Shown piece after piece: positions 33,353-41,530 of a stretch of 43,395 nt of DNA. Made by a program: the position numbers and the translations under genes. The DNA is from Methylorubrum populi. Its GTDB lineage: Bacteria; Pseudomonadota; Alphaproteobacteria; Rhizobiales; Beijerinckiaceae. Each line of letters opens with the position of its first letter. Position 1 is the first letter of the stretch. The notes beneath the pieces were generated by a model that was not told the DNA's origin, ran no database searches, and saw only the letters and a list, made by a program, of their open reading frames with translations. The stretch lies in the NCBI GenBank assembly GCA_020741775.1, contig DYYG01000051.1, positions 1-43,395 of the forward strand. Direction: 5' to 3'.

Positions 33353-33814
33353 ATGTCCGATTTGAGGGAGGCTCCCTTGCGCATCCTCGTCGTCGAGGAC
33401 GAGGTGCTGATCGCCCTCGAACTCGAATGCCTCCTCGAAGATCTCGGCCATGTCAGCGTTGGCGTGGCGGGAAGTTCGACGGAAGCCATCGCGCTGGGCC
33501 ACCGCACCGCGCCGGACGTCGCCTTGGTCGATATCCACCTCATCGACGGACCGACCGGGGTAGAAGTGGCGCGTCAGCTCAGCCGCGACCCGCGCACCAC
33601 GGTGGTGTTCATGACCGCCAATGCCAAGCGCATCCCGCCGGATTTCGCCGGCGCGCTCGGTGTGATCGCCAAGCCCTATTCGGAGCGGGTCGTCGCGAGC
33701 GCCCTCGATTATGTCGCCCAATGCCGGGCCGGGCGCACACCCTCGACGGAGGGGCTCGACGGTTTCTCCCTCGCGCCGTCGGCGCAGGCAGCCCTAGCCG
33801 ACCGGGTGCAGTGA
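33353..33814 (+). CDS. Single-domain response regulator (LovR-like)
   Basis: The protein has 153 residues: one receiver domain (about 9-125) with acidic pocket VEDE (14-17), phospho-acceptor Asp60 in LVDIHLIDGP, Thr in FMTAN and Lys in IAKPYS. A 25-residue tail has no DNA-binding domain. As in Caulobacter LovR next to LovK, it is likely a phosphate sink or signal relay for the preceding LOV kinase. GGGAGGG lies about 7 bases before the ATG. It may be cotranscribed with the kinase across 130 bases. Confidence 0.88.
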   Translation: MSDLREAPLRILVVEDEVLIALELECLLEDLGHVSVGVAGSSTEAIALGHRTAPDVALVDIHLIDGPTGVEVARQLSRDPRTTVVFMTANAKRIPPDFAGALGVIAKPYSERVVASALDYVAQCRAGRTPSTEGLDGFSLAPSAQAALADRVQ

Positions 33815-33879
33815 GCATCGGCGGAGGGCCCGACTGACTGCCGGACGAACCTGGTGATCGCCGCGCGCCGATCGGCGCC

Positions 33880-36633
33880 TCAGCCCCCCGCCCGCTCCGT
33901 CTTCAGCCGGTAGAGCGCGTCGAGCGCCTCGCGCGGGGTCAACGCGTCGGGATCGATGGCATCGATCAGGCGCCCGAGGCGGTCGTCAGGCTCGGGCTTC
34001 GCCGGTTCCGGCGGCGGAGGGGGCGGCGCGGCGGCGAGGCTGGCGAAGAGCGGCAGGTCGTCGATCCGGCGGCGGGCGGGACGCTCCCGTTCGGAGCTTT
34101 CGAGACCCTTCAGGATCGCCCCGGCCCGCGCCACCACGCTCGGCGGCAGACCCGCCAGCCGAGCCACCTGAAGGCCGTAGGAGCGCTCGGCGATGCCGGG
34201 CACGACCTCGTGCAGGAACACCACCTCGCCCCGGTCCTCGGCCACCTTCAAGGTCGCGTTGTCGAGGCGCGGCAGCCGCTGGCTCAGCGCCGTCAGTTCG
34301 TGGAAATGGGTCGCGAACAGGGCCCGGCAGCCGTTCTTGTCGTGCAGGTGCTCCAGGCAGGCCCAGGCGATGGAGAGCCCGTCGAAGGTGGCGGTGCCGC
34401 GGCCGATCTCGTCGAGCACCACCAGTGAGCGGCGGGTCGCCTGGTTCAGGATCGCGGCGGTCTCGACCATCTCGACCATGAAGGTCGAATGGCCCCGCGC
34501 CAGATCGTCGGCCGCGCCGACGCGGGAGAACAGGCGGTCGACCACGCCGAGGCGGGCGGAGGAAGCCGGCACGAAGGCCCCCATCTGCGCCAGCACGGCG
34601 ATCAGGGCGTTTTGGCGCAGGAAGGTCGATTTGCCGCCCATATTCGGGCCGGTGATCAGGCGGATGCGGCCGGCCTCGTCGCCGGACAGGTCGCAGGCAT
34701 TGGCGATGAAGGGCTCGCCGGCCCGGATCAGCGCCGCCTCCACCACCGGATGGCGCCCGCCCTCGATGGCGAAGGCGAGGCTTTCGTCGATCTGTGGCCG
34801 GGTCCAGGCGAGTTCGACCGCGAGTTCCGCGTGACTCGCCGCCACGTCGAGGCCGGACAGAGCCTCGGCGATATCGGCAAGGGAATCGGCCTGCGCGCCC
34901 ACCCGCGCGCTGAGCGCGTCGAACACCTCGGATTCGAGGGCGAGCACCCGGTCGGAGGCGCCGGCGATCTTCGATTCGAGCTCGCCCAACTCGACGCTGG
35001 TGAAGCGCATCGCATCGACCATGGTCTGGCGATGCACGAAGTCTTGCATCAGGCCCTTGAGGCAGGCCTCGCCCACCGCCTGCGGCACCTCGATGTAGTA
35101 GCCGAGGACGTTGTTGTGCTTGATCCGCAGGGTGCGGCAGCCGGTGGCCTCGGCATAGCGGGCCTGGAGCGCCGCGATGACTTTGCGCGAGTCCTGGCCG
35201 AGCAGGCGCGCCTCGTCGATCTCGGCATGGTAGCCCTCCCGCACGAACTTGCCGTCGCGCCGGTTGAGCGGCAGGTCGTCGGCGAGCGCCCGGGCGAGTT
35301 CGTCGGCGAGGGCGCGATCGGCCTTGGCGAGGCGGCGGGAGAGGCGCGCGAGCCCGTCCGGCAGGTCCTCGGCCGAGAGCCGCTCGCCGATGGTGGCGGC
35401 GGCCGCGAGCCCGTCGCGCAGGGCGGCGAGATCCCGCGGGCCCGCCCGGCCGAGGCCGACCCGGGAGAGGGCGCGGGCGATGTCGGGCGCGGCGTGGAGG
35501 GCGTCGCGCAGCTGGGCGCGCAGGCTTCCCTCCTGCACCAGGAAGCCGACGGCGTCGTGACGGCGGCCGATCTTGGTCAGGTCGGTCAGCGGACCGGCGA
35601 GATGCTCGGCCAGCAGCCGCGCCCCGCCCGCCGAAACCGTGCGGTCGATGGAATCGAGCAGGCTGCCCTTGCGCTCGCCGGAGAGGGTGCGGGTGAGTTC
35701 GAGATTGGCGCGGGTGGCGGCATCGATGGCGAGCGTCGCGCCCGTCGCCTCGCGGCTCGGTGCCGAGAGCGGCACCCGCGTGCCGAGCTGGGTGCGTTCG
35801 AGATAGAGCAGCACCGCGCCGGCGGCGGCGATCTCCGCCCGGCTGAAAGCCCCGAAACCGTCGAGGGTCTTCACCCCGAATTGCTCGCGGAGGCGCCGCT
35901 CGGCGGAGGCCGGTTCGAGCTCGCCCTGGGCGAGCGGCACCACCGCCGCGCTGGTCTCGCGCCACAGCTTGGCCAGGGCCGGATCGGCGTGGATCGCCTC
36001 CGAGAGCACGATCTCCCGCGGCTCGTGCCGGGCGATGGCCGCCGCGAGTTCGGAGCCATCCACCTCGCTCAAGGAAAAGCGCCCGGTCGAGATGTCGACG
36101 GCGGCCAGCCCGTAGGCGTCGCGGCTGTCGGAGACCTTTCTCCGCCCGATCGCCAGGAGCAGGTTGGCGCGGGTCGGGTCGAGCAGGCGGTCCTCGGTCA
36201 GGGTGCCCGGCGTGACGAGGCGCACTACCTCCCGGCGCACCACCGATTTGGGCCCGCGCTTCTTGGCCTCGGCGGCGTCCTCGGTCTGCTGGCAGACCGC
36301 GACCCGGTGGCCGAGCGCGATCAGCCGGTGCAGGTAATCGTCGGCTCGCTCCAGCGGCACGCCGCACATCGGGATATCGGCGCCGCCATGCTTGCCGCGC
36401 TTGGTCAGGACAATACCGAGCGCCCGGGAAGCGATCTCCGCATCCTCGAAGAACAGCTCGTAGAAGTCGCCCATCCGGTAGAACAGCAGGCAATCCGGAT
36501 TGGCGGCTTTGATCTCAAGGTACTGCGCCATCATCGGCGTGGCGCCGGGGATGTCGAGGGGCGAGGAGGTCACCGAATCCGCCGCCTTGGCGCGCCGTTC
36601 GAGGGGTTGGGATCGCGGGGCACTGGAACGCAT
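33880..36633 (-). CDS. mutS: DNA mismatch repair protein MutS
   Basis: Recognises mismatches and starts repair with MutL. It has 917 residues from ATG 36633 (E. coli 853). The N-terminal mismatch-binding domain has the Phe-X-Glu motif in YRMGDFYELF. Connector, core and clamp domains follow, and the ATPase has Walker A GPNMGGKST, Walker B LVVLDEIGRGTATFDG and the THFHELT switch. The last 90 residues include a Pro-rich linker (APPPPPPEPAKPEPDD) and a dimerisation helix pair. About 30 residues before the homologous start (MMAQYLEIKAAN) are poorly conserved; neither ATG 36633 nor an in-frame GTG 12 codons upstream has a clear ribosome site. Confidence 0.96.
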   Translation of the reverse strand: MRSSAPRSQPLERRAKAADSVTSSPLDIPGATPMMAQYLEIKAANPDCLLFYRMGDFYELFFEDAEIASRALGIVLTKRGKHGGADIPMCGVPLERADDYLHRLIALGHRVAVCQQTEDAAEAKKRGPKSVVRREVVRLVTPGTLTEDRLLDPTRANLLLAIGRRKVSDSRDAYGLAAVDISTGRFSLSEVDGSELAAAIARHEPREIVLSEAIHADPALAKLWRETSAAVVPLAQGELEPASAERRLREQFGVKTLDGFGAFSRAEIAAAGAVLLYLERTQLGTRVPLSAPSREATGATLAIDAATRANLELTRTLSGERKGSLLDSIDRTVSAGGARLLAEHLAGPLTDLTKIGRRHDAVGFLVQEGSLRAQLRDALHAAPDIARALSRVGLGRAGPRDLAALRDGLAAAATIGERLSAEDLPDGLARLSRRLAKADRALADELARALADDLPLNRRDGKFVREGYHAEIDEARLLGQDSRKVIAALQARYAEATGCRTLRIKHNNVLGYYIEVPQAVGEACLKGLMQDFVHRQTMVDAMRFTSVELGELESKIAGASDRVLALESEVFDALSARVGAQADSLADIAEALSGLDVAASHAELAVELAWTRPQIDESLAFAIEGGRHPVVEAALIRAGEPFIANACDLSGDEAGRIRLITGPNMGGKSTFLRQNALIAVLAQMGAFVPASSARLGVVDRLFSRVGAADDLARGHSTFMVEMVETAAILNQATRRSLVVLDEIGRGTATFDGLSIAWACLEHLHDKNGCRALFATHFHELTALSQRLPRLDNATLKVAEDRGEVVFLHEVVPGIAERSYGLQVARLAGLPPSVVARAGAILKGLESSERERPARRRIDDLPLFASLAAAPPPPPPEPAKPEPDDRLGRLIDAIDPDALTPREALDALYRLKTERAGG

Positions 36634-36744
36634 GGGGAAGAGGCTATCAGCCCCGCTTCGGGGCGGCACCGGCCGTCGATGGTGAAGACCGTGGACAAGT
36701 GTGCGCTCTCCCCAGCCTCTTCAATCCGGCCCGGACGTCGAAAG

Positions 36745-36775
36745 GGCCCGCCCGGTCTTGTCCCGGACGGGCCCC
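36745..36775 (-). terminator. Terminator after the His-rich protein gene
   Basis: GGGCCCG (36745-36751) pairs with CGGGCCC (36769-36775), extended inward by CCGG/CCGG past one mismatch. On the minus strand the hairpin is followed by TTTCG. It lies 31 bases beyond the stop of the gene at 36807. Confidence 0.6.
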
Positions 36776-36806
36776 TGCGGCCGGTTTGGAACGGCGCGGT
36801 GAGAGA

Positions 36807-37130
36807 TCAGTAGCGCGGGCCGCCGGTGGTGTTGCCGAGCTGCTGCTGGTAGCCGGGCCGCTCGGGGTTGCGGGCGTTCGGGTTGCCGTGGCGATGCGTG
36901 TTCAGGCGGCGCGCCCGACGCTGGGCCCGGGTCGAATGGTGGTGGCCGAGAACGCTCCGGTGCGCGTGATGATGGTGGTGATGGTGCCAGGAGCGGTGGC
37001 GGACGGTCTCCGTCGTCGTGCCGGCGACCACATCCGCGGCAGGCATCGCCGGTGCGGCGGAGGCTGACATCGTCCCAAGACCGAAGCTTCCGAGCAGCAC
37101 ACCGGCTGCGAATGTCAGGGCAAGGCGCAT
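36807..37130 (-). CDS. Small exported His-rich protein
   Basis: The protein has 107 residues. A signal peptide is cut near ASA|APA (about residue 25). The mature chain has a run of seven His (WHHHHHHHAH) and a second cluster (GHHHSTR), then a basic stretch (RAQRRARRL) and an Asn/Pro/Gly/Gln-rich tail. Clustered His suggests binding of nickel, cobalt, zinc or copper in the periplasm, but no Cys or Met motif supports one metal. ATG 37130 is favoured by the signal peptide; GGAGAG lies about 10 bases upstream. No transporter gene is adjacent. It could equally be a low-complexity structural protein. Confidence 0.7.
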   Translation of the reverse strand: MRLALTFAAGVLLGSFGLGTMSASAAPAMPAADVVAGTTTETVRHRSWHHHHHHHAHRSVLGHHHSTRAQRRARRLNTHRHGNPNARNPERPGYQQQLGNTTGGPRY

Positions 37131-37303
37131 CGTCGTCGTCTCTCCGTCACGTGCAAGGGCGGCACGTCGAGCCCACAAGTCGCGATGGGCGCAGGCGTTC
37201 CGCCCAGAGACGCAACGATGTTAACAAATCTTCGTGGGCGCGTCGGTGCCCCCGCCTGAGGGCTGCGGTTGCGCTGGGCGCCGAAGCGCGGCACGTGCGG
37301 ACC

Positions 37304-39787
37304 ATGTCGTCCGTCCCCGCGCCGCTCCCGATCGAGGCTGCCCTCCCCGCCCTGCGTGCCGCCCTGTCCGCCGGCCCTTCCGCCGTGCTCGTCGCGCCAC
37401 CCGGCGCGGGCAAGACCACGCGGGTTCCCCTCGCCCTCCTCGACGAGCCCTGGCTCGCCACCCGGAAGATCATCCTGCTCGAACCCCGGCGGCTGGCGGC
37501 ACGGGGCGCGGCCGAGCGCATGGCTGCCACCCTCGGCGAGCGGGTCGGCGACACCGTCGGCCTGCGGGTGCGGCTCGGCTCCAAGATCTCGGCCCGCACC
37601 CGGATCGAGGTGGTCACCGAGGGTGTCTTCACCCGCATGATCCTCGACGATCCCGAACTCACGGGCGTCGGCGCGGTGCTGTTCGACGAGTTCCACGAGC
37701 GCTCGATGGACGCCGATCTCGGCCTCGCCTTCGCCCTCGACGCGCAGGGCGCGCTGCGGGAGGACCTGCGCATCCTCGTGATGTCGGCGACCCTCGACGG
37801 CGCCCGGGTGGCGGGGCTTCTGGGAAGCGCGCCGGTGGTGGAATCGGAAGGGCGAGCCTTCCCCGTCGAGACCCGCCATCTCGACCGCGACCCGAACGAG
37901 CGGATCGAGGATGCCATGGCCGCCGCGATCCTGCGGGCCCTGCGGGCCGATCCCGGTTCCGTCCTGGCCTTCCTGCCGGGGCAGGCGGAGATCCGCCGCA
38001 CCGCCGAGCGGCTGGAAGGGCGCCTGCCCGCGGATACCGACCTTGCCCCGCTCTACGGCGCCCTCACCCAGGGCGAGCAGGACCGGGCGGTCGCTCCCGC
38101 GCCGGCCGGACGGCGCAAGGTGGTGCTGGCGACCGCCATCGCCGAGACCTCGCTGACGATCCAGGGCGTGCGCATCGTGGTCGATTCGGGCCTTGCCCGC
38201 GTGCCCCTCTACGAGCCCGGCAACGGCATGACCCGGCTGGTGACGGCGCGGGCCTCCCGCGCCTCGGTCGATCAGCGCCGGGGCCGCGCCGGCCGCACCG
38301 AGCCGGGCGTCTGCTGGCGGCTGTGGCCGGAGGCGGCGACCGCCGCGCTCGAACCCTTCGCGCGGCCGGAGATCCTGTCCGCCGACCTCGCCGGGCTCAC
38401 CCTCGATTGCGCCGCCTGGGGCGTTACCGACCCGACCGCCCTGCCCTTCCTCGACCCTCCCCCCGCGCCGGCACTGGCTGAGGCGCGGGCGATGCTCGCC
38501 GAGCTCGGCGCCCTCGATGGTGACGGACGGCTGACCGCGACGGGCCAGACCCTGCGCGGCCTGCCGCTGCCGCCCCGGCTCGCCCGGATGGTGGCCCGCG
38601 CGGCCGAGCGGGGACAGGCCCGCATCGCGGCCGACCTCGCCGCCCTGCTGGTGGAGCGCGGCCTCGGCGGCGAGGCGGTGGATCTGGCCGAGCGTCTCGA
38701 CCGCTTCGCCCGCGACCGGGGCGGCCGCGCCGCCGATATGCGCCGCCTCGCCGAGGGCTGGGCCCGGCAGGCGACGAAGGCGGCCGGCGGGGGGGCGGAG
38801 CCCGATCCCGTGCTGGCGGCGCCCGGCCCGTTGCTGGCCCTGGCCTATCCCGACCGGGTGGCGCGGGCGCGGGGCCGGGACGGAGCCTTCCTGATGGCCA
38901 ATGGCCGCGCCGGGCTGCTCGATCCGGCGAGCCCGCTCGCCCGCGAGCCCTTCATCGTCGTCGCGGACCTGACCGGCGCCGCCGCCTCGGCCCGGATCCT
39001 GTCGGCGGCGGCGATTGCGCCTGAGGCCATCGATGCGCTGTTCGCCGGGCGGATCGCGACGGTGCGCAGCGTCAGCTTCGACAAGGAGGCCCGGGCCCTG
39101 CGCGCCCGGGAGGGCCGAAAGCTCGGCGCCCTCACTCTGGACGAGCGCACCCTGCCCGTCCCGGCCGACGAGGAGGCCGCGCGGGTGCTGGCCCGGGGCA
39201 TCGCCGGGCTCGGTCTCGACCGGCTGCCCTGGACCCCAGCCCTGGCGCAGTGGCGGGCCCGGATCCGCTTCCTGCATGGGGCCGAGCCGGAGGGGGAGTG
39301 GCCGGATTTGTCCGATGCTGGCCTCGCGGAGAGCGTGGAGGAGTGGCTCGCTCCGGCGATCGTCGGGCGGGCCTCCCTCGCGGCGGTGACCGCCGACGAC
39401 CTGGCCCAGGCGCTGCAGAGCCTGCTGCCCTGGACCCTGCGGAGTCGGCTGGAGGCGGAGGCGCCGAGCCATGTCGAGGTGCCGACCGGCTCGCGTATCC
39501 CGGTCGATTACGAATCCGGTCCCGAGCCGGTTCTGGCGGTGCGGGTGCAGGAGCTGTTCGGCCTCGACCGCCATCCCGCCCTCGGCGGCGGCCGGGTGCC
39601 GCTGGTGCTCCATCTGCTCTCGCCGGCCCATCGCCCGATCCAGATCACCCGCGACCTGCCGGGCTTCTGGCGCGGATCCTGGGCGGCGGTGCGCTCCGAG
39701 ATGCGCGGCCGTTACCCCCGCCATCCCTGGCCGGAGGATCCCCTGGCCGAGGCGCCGACTCGGCGGGCGAAGCCGCGCGGGACGTGA
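37304..39787 (+). CDS. hrpB: ATP-dependent helicase HrpB
   Basis: DExH-box RNA helicase family of unknown physiological role in most bacteria. It has 827 residues. Motif I is PPGAGKTT, motif II is DEFH, motif III SAT, and VI QRRGRAGR. A helicase-associated region and the HrpB-specific C-terminal domain (LPWTLRSRLEAEAPSHVEVPTGSRIPVDYE split over about 720-750, ending RYPRHPWPEDP) follow, so it is HrpB and not HrpA. ATG 37304 is chosen where homology starts; no strong ribosome site is seen. Its last 76 bases overlap the 3' end of the convergent membrane protein gene. Confidence 0.93.
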   Translation: MSSVPAPLPIEAALPALRAALSAGPSAVLVAPPGAGKTTRVPLALLDEPWLATRKIILLEPRRLAARGAAERMAATLGERVGDTVGLRVRLGSKISARTRIEVVTEGVFTRMILDDPELTGVGAVLFDEFHERSMDADLGLAFALDAQGALREDLRILVMSATLDGARVAGLLGSAPVVESEGRAFPVETRHLDRDPNERIEDAMAAAILRALRADPGSVLAFLPGQAEIRRTAERLEGRLPADTDLAPLYGALTQGEQDRAVAPAPAGRRKVVLATAIAETSLTIQGVRIVVDSGLARVPLYEPGNGMTRLVTARASRASVDQRRGRAGRTEPGVCWRLWPEAATAALEPFARPEILSADLAGLTLDCAAWGVTDPTALPFLDPPPAPALAEARAMLAELGALDGDGRLTATGQTLRGLPLPPRLARMVARAAERGQARIAADLAALLVERGLGGEAVDLAERLDRFARDRGGRAADMRRLAEGWARQATKAAGGGAEPDPVLAAPGPLLALAYPDRVARARGRDGAFLMANGRAGLLDPASPLAREPFIVVADLTGAAASARILSAAAIAPEAIDALFAGRIATVRSVSFDKEARALRAREGRKLGALTLDERTLPVPADEEAARVLARGIAGLGLDRLPWTPALAQWRARIRFLHGAEPEGEWPDLSDAGLAESVEEWLAPAIVGRASLAAVTADDLAQALQSLLPWTLRSRLEAEAPSHVEVPTGSRIPVDYESGPEPVLAVRVQELFGLDRHPALGGGRVPLVLHLLSPAHRPIQITRDLPGFWRGSWAAVRSEMRGRYPRHPWPEDPLAEAPTRRAKPRGT

Positions 39788-40470
39788 TTCGCGCGGGAGC
39801 TGTTCCGGGCCGGCGGCATCAGCCGGATCAGCAGCCGGTGAGTCGGCCACCAGACCAGCAGCGGGAGCCCGATCACCAGAGCGGTGAACCAAGCCCAGGC
39901 CGGCATCCAGGTCTGGGCGGCGGTGTCGCTCATGCCCCAGACATAGTTGATGTTGACCGGGGTCAGGCCCGGATCGGGGCGCGGCGGCGGCATCAGGAAG
40001 AAGCAGACGAACAAGGCCGCCACTGCCAGACCCGACCACACGGCCCAGGCGCGGCGGTCGTAGCCGAGCCGCCCGACCAGGAACACCAGCAGGAACGGCA
40101 GCCAGCCGTGGAACAGCGACAGGCCGCGCAGGAACGGTGAGGTCTGTGCGTTGAACATATAGGCGGTCATGCCGGTCAGCGGATGGCCGGTGGCGGTGAC
40201 CGCGAAATCGATCACCCAGAAGAACTGGGGCGCCAGCAGGCCCACCGCGCAGACCGAGACCAGAAGCGCACTTTCCGCCCAGATGCCGATCAGCGTCAGC
40301 ACCAGGGCGATGTCGCAGAAATACAGGAAGTTCGTCGGCCCGTAATGGTGCAGGTAAACCGGGACGAGCACCAGCATGAAGGCCGAATAGGCGATCTTGA
40401 GGCCTAAGGGGAGGCGCGCTCCGCTCTCCCGCAGGCCGATTGCCGCTGCCCCATTCTCCACTGGACTCAT
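39712..40470 (-). CDS. Integral membrane protein, unrecognised family
   Basis: The protein has 252 residues and about six or seven hydrophobic spans rich in aromatic residues (VYLHHYGPTNFLYFCDIALVL, FFWVIDFAVTATGHPLTG, WAWFTALVIGLPLLVWW). It has conserved-looking polar motifs within the spans (HHYGPTNFLYFCD, GHPLTGMTAYMF, NYVWGMSD), suggesting an enzymatic or binding site in the membrane. I do not recognise the family by name. The last 25 codons lie antisense to the end of hrpB, and that C-terminal tail is basic and unlike the rest, as if it had been extended by read-through into hrpB. The start ATG 40470 is weakly supported. Confidence 0.72.
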   Translation of the reverse strand: MSPVENGAAAIGLRESGARLPLGLKIAYSAFMLVLVPVYLHHYGPTNFLYFCDIALVLTLIGIWAESALLVSVCAVGLLAPQFFWVIDFAVTATGHPLTGMTAYMFNAQTSPFLRGLSLFHGWLPFLLVFLVGRLGYDRRAWAVWSGLAVAALFVCFFLMPPPRPDPGLTPVNINYVWGMSDTAAQTWMPAWAWFTALVIGLPLLVWWPTHRLLIRLMPPARNSSRANHVPRGFARRVGASARGSSGQGWRG

Positions 40471-40639
40471 GGCCGCTCCCCGTCGTTCCGGCTCGACTGT
40501 GGCCGAGTTCGGATTGCATGGGCGTGAGCGAGCGCACGCCTCCTGTCACGCTTGGGGCACCTCCCTCGCGAGGCTGCGGTGGTCAGAAGGGGGCCGGCAG
40601 GATAGGACCGGGGCCTTCACGTGCGAGGAAACGAGTTCG

Positions 40640-41008
40640 ATGCGGTCAGCGGCCTCCTGCGTTCCGGGACTCGTCCTCGCCATCCTCGTGGCCGGCTCCG
40701 CGCACGCGCAGATGCCCGCAGACGCCCCTGGCGCCCGGCCCCTCGTCATTCCCCAGATCGAGGGCGAGCGGCAGGGCAAGATCCTCGGCCGGGCGCTGGC
40801 TTGCGGCGCGCCCCGGGAGCGGGTCGATGCGGTTCTGAAGGCAGGCCGAGAGCGGATGCTGGCTTCGGTCGGCCGGGCGCTCACCGAGGAGCGCTACATG
40901 CTGTCCCTCGACGACGCCCTGCGCCTGGAGACCAGCCTGCCGGCGCCCTCTCCGCAAGCCTGCGAGAAGGCTCTCGCCGCCCTGGAGCGGCTGGAGAAGG
41001 CGCCGTAA
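40640..41008 (+). CDS. Small exported hypothetical protein
   Basis: The protein has 122 residues. A signal peptide is cut near AHA|QMP (about residue 22). The mature chain is mostly helical and charged (QGKILGRALACGAPRERVDAVLKAGRERML, CEKALAALERLEKAP) with two Cys that could pair. GAGGAA lies about 9 bases before ATG 40640. It resembles small periplasmic helical proteins common in Rhizobiales, but no family is recognised. It converges on the gloA gene, with 12 bases between the stops. Confidence 0.65.
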   Translation: MRSAASCVPGLVLAILVAGSAHAQMPADAPGARPLVIPQIEGERQGKILGRALACGAPRERVDAVLKAGRERMLASVGRALTEERYMLSLDDALRLETSLPAPSPQACEKALAALERLEKAP

Positions 41009-41020
41009 CGGTCACACGCC

Positions 41021-41416
41021 TCAGGCGAAGCGTCCGCCCTTCTGGATCACCTCGATCTTGTAGCCGTCCGGGTCGGTGGCGAAGAAGAAGCTCGCCAGCG
41101 GCGTGTCCCCGTGCTTGAGGGTCTTGACCGGGGTGACCGGAAAACCCTCCCGCTCGAACCGGGCATGCTCCGCCTCGGCATCCTCCACCACGAAGGCGAG
41201 GTGGCCGTAGCCGTCGCCAAGATTGTAGGGCTCGGAGCGGTCCTTGTTGACCGTCAGTTCCAGCTCGAACGGCGAGGACGGATCGCGCAGGTAGAGCAGC
41301 GTGAAATCCGGAAAATCGAAGCGGTCGGCCGGCTCCAGGCCGAAGGCGCGGGCATAGTAGTCGCGCGAGCGCGCCTCGTCGCGGACGCGGATCATGGTGT
41401 GGACGGGCTTGGCCAT
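41021..41416 (-). CDS. gloA: Lactoylglutathione lyase (glyoxalase I)
   Basis: Converts the methylglyoxal-glutathione hemithioacetal to S-lactoylglutathione. It has 131 residues, two beta-alpha-beta-beta-beta modules. The four metal ligands are all present: His6, Glu53, His72 and Glu122, matching E. coli GloA (His5, Glu56, His74, Glu122). GELT-type glutathione contacts are replaced by FELELTVN. The short form, without the zinc-type insertions, suggests a nickel/cobalt enzyme. GGGGGAGAGAGGA precedes ATG 41416. The frame remains open far upstream, without homology. Confidence 0.93.
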   Translation of the reverse strand: MAKPVHTMIRVRDEARSRDYYARAFGLEPADRFDFPDFTLLYLRDPSSPFELELTVNKDRSEPYNLGDGYGHLAFVVEDAEAEHARFEREGFPVTPVKTLKHGDTPLASFFFATDPDGYKIEVIQKGGRFA

Positions 41417-41530
41417 CGTTCCTCTCTCCCCCTGAGGCGGATGGCCGTTCATCTGGCGCAGCTTTCGGCTGGCGGGAAGGGCGGCATACGTTAACCTTTC
41501 ATCAACGTTACCGGGCGCTTGCTGCCGCCG

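Noticed and set aside
34489..36813. Plus-strand frame of 774 codons opposite mutS
   Set aside because: Shadow of mutS; no domain and no ribosome site.
37115..40549. Very long antisense frame (1144 codons) opposite hrpB
   Set aside because: Low-complexity Gly/Arg/His/Pro composition of a GC-rich shadow; hrpB is certain on the plus strand.
41490..41512. GTTAAC and AACGTTA motifs between gloA and xerC as a CtrA site
   Set aside because: Does not fit TTAA-N7-TTAA; only half-site likeness.
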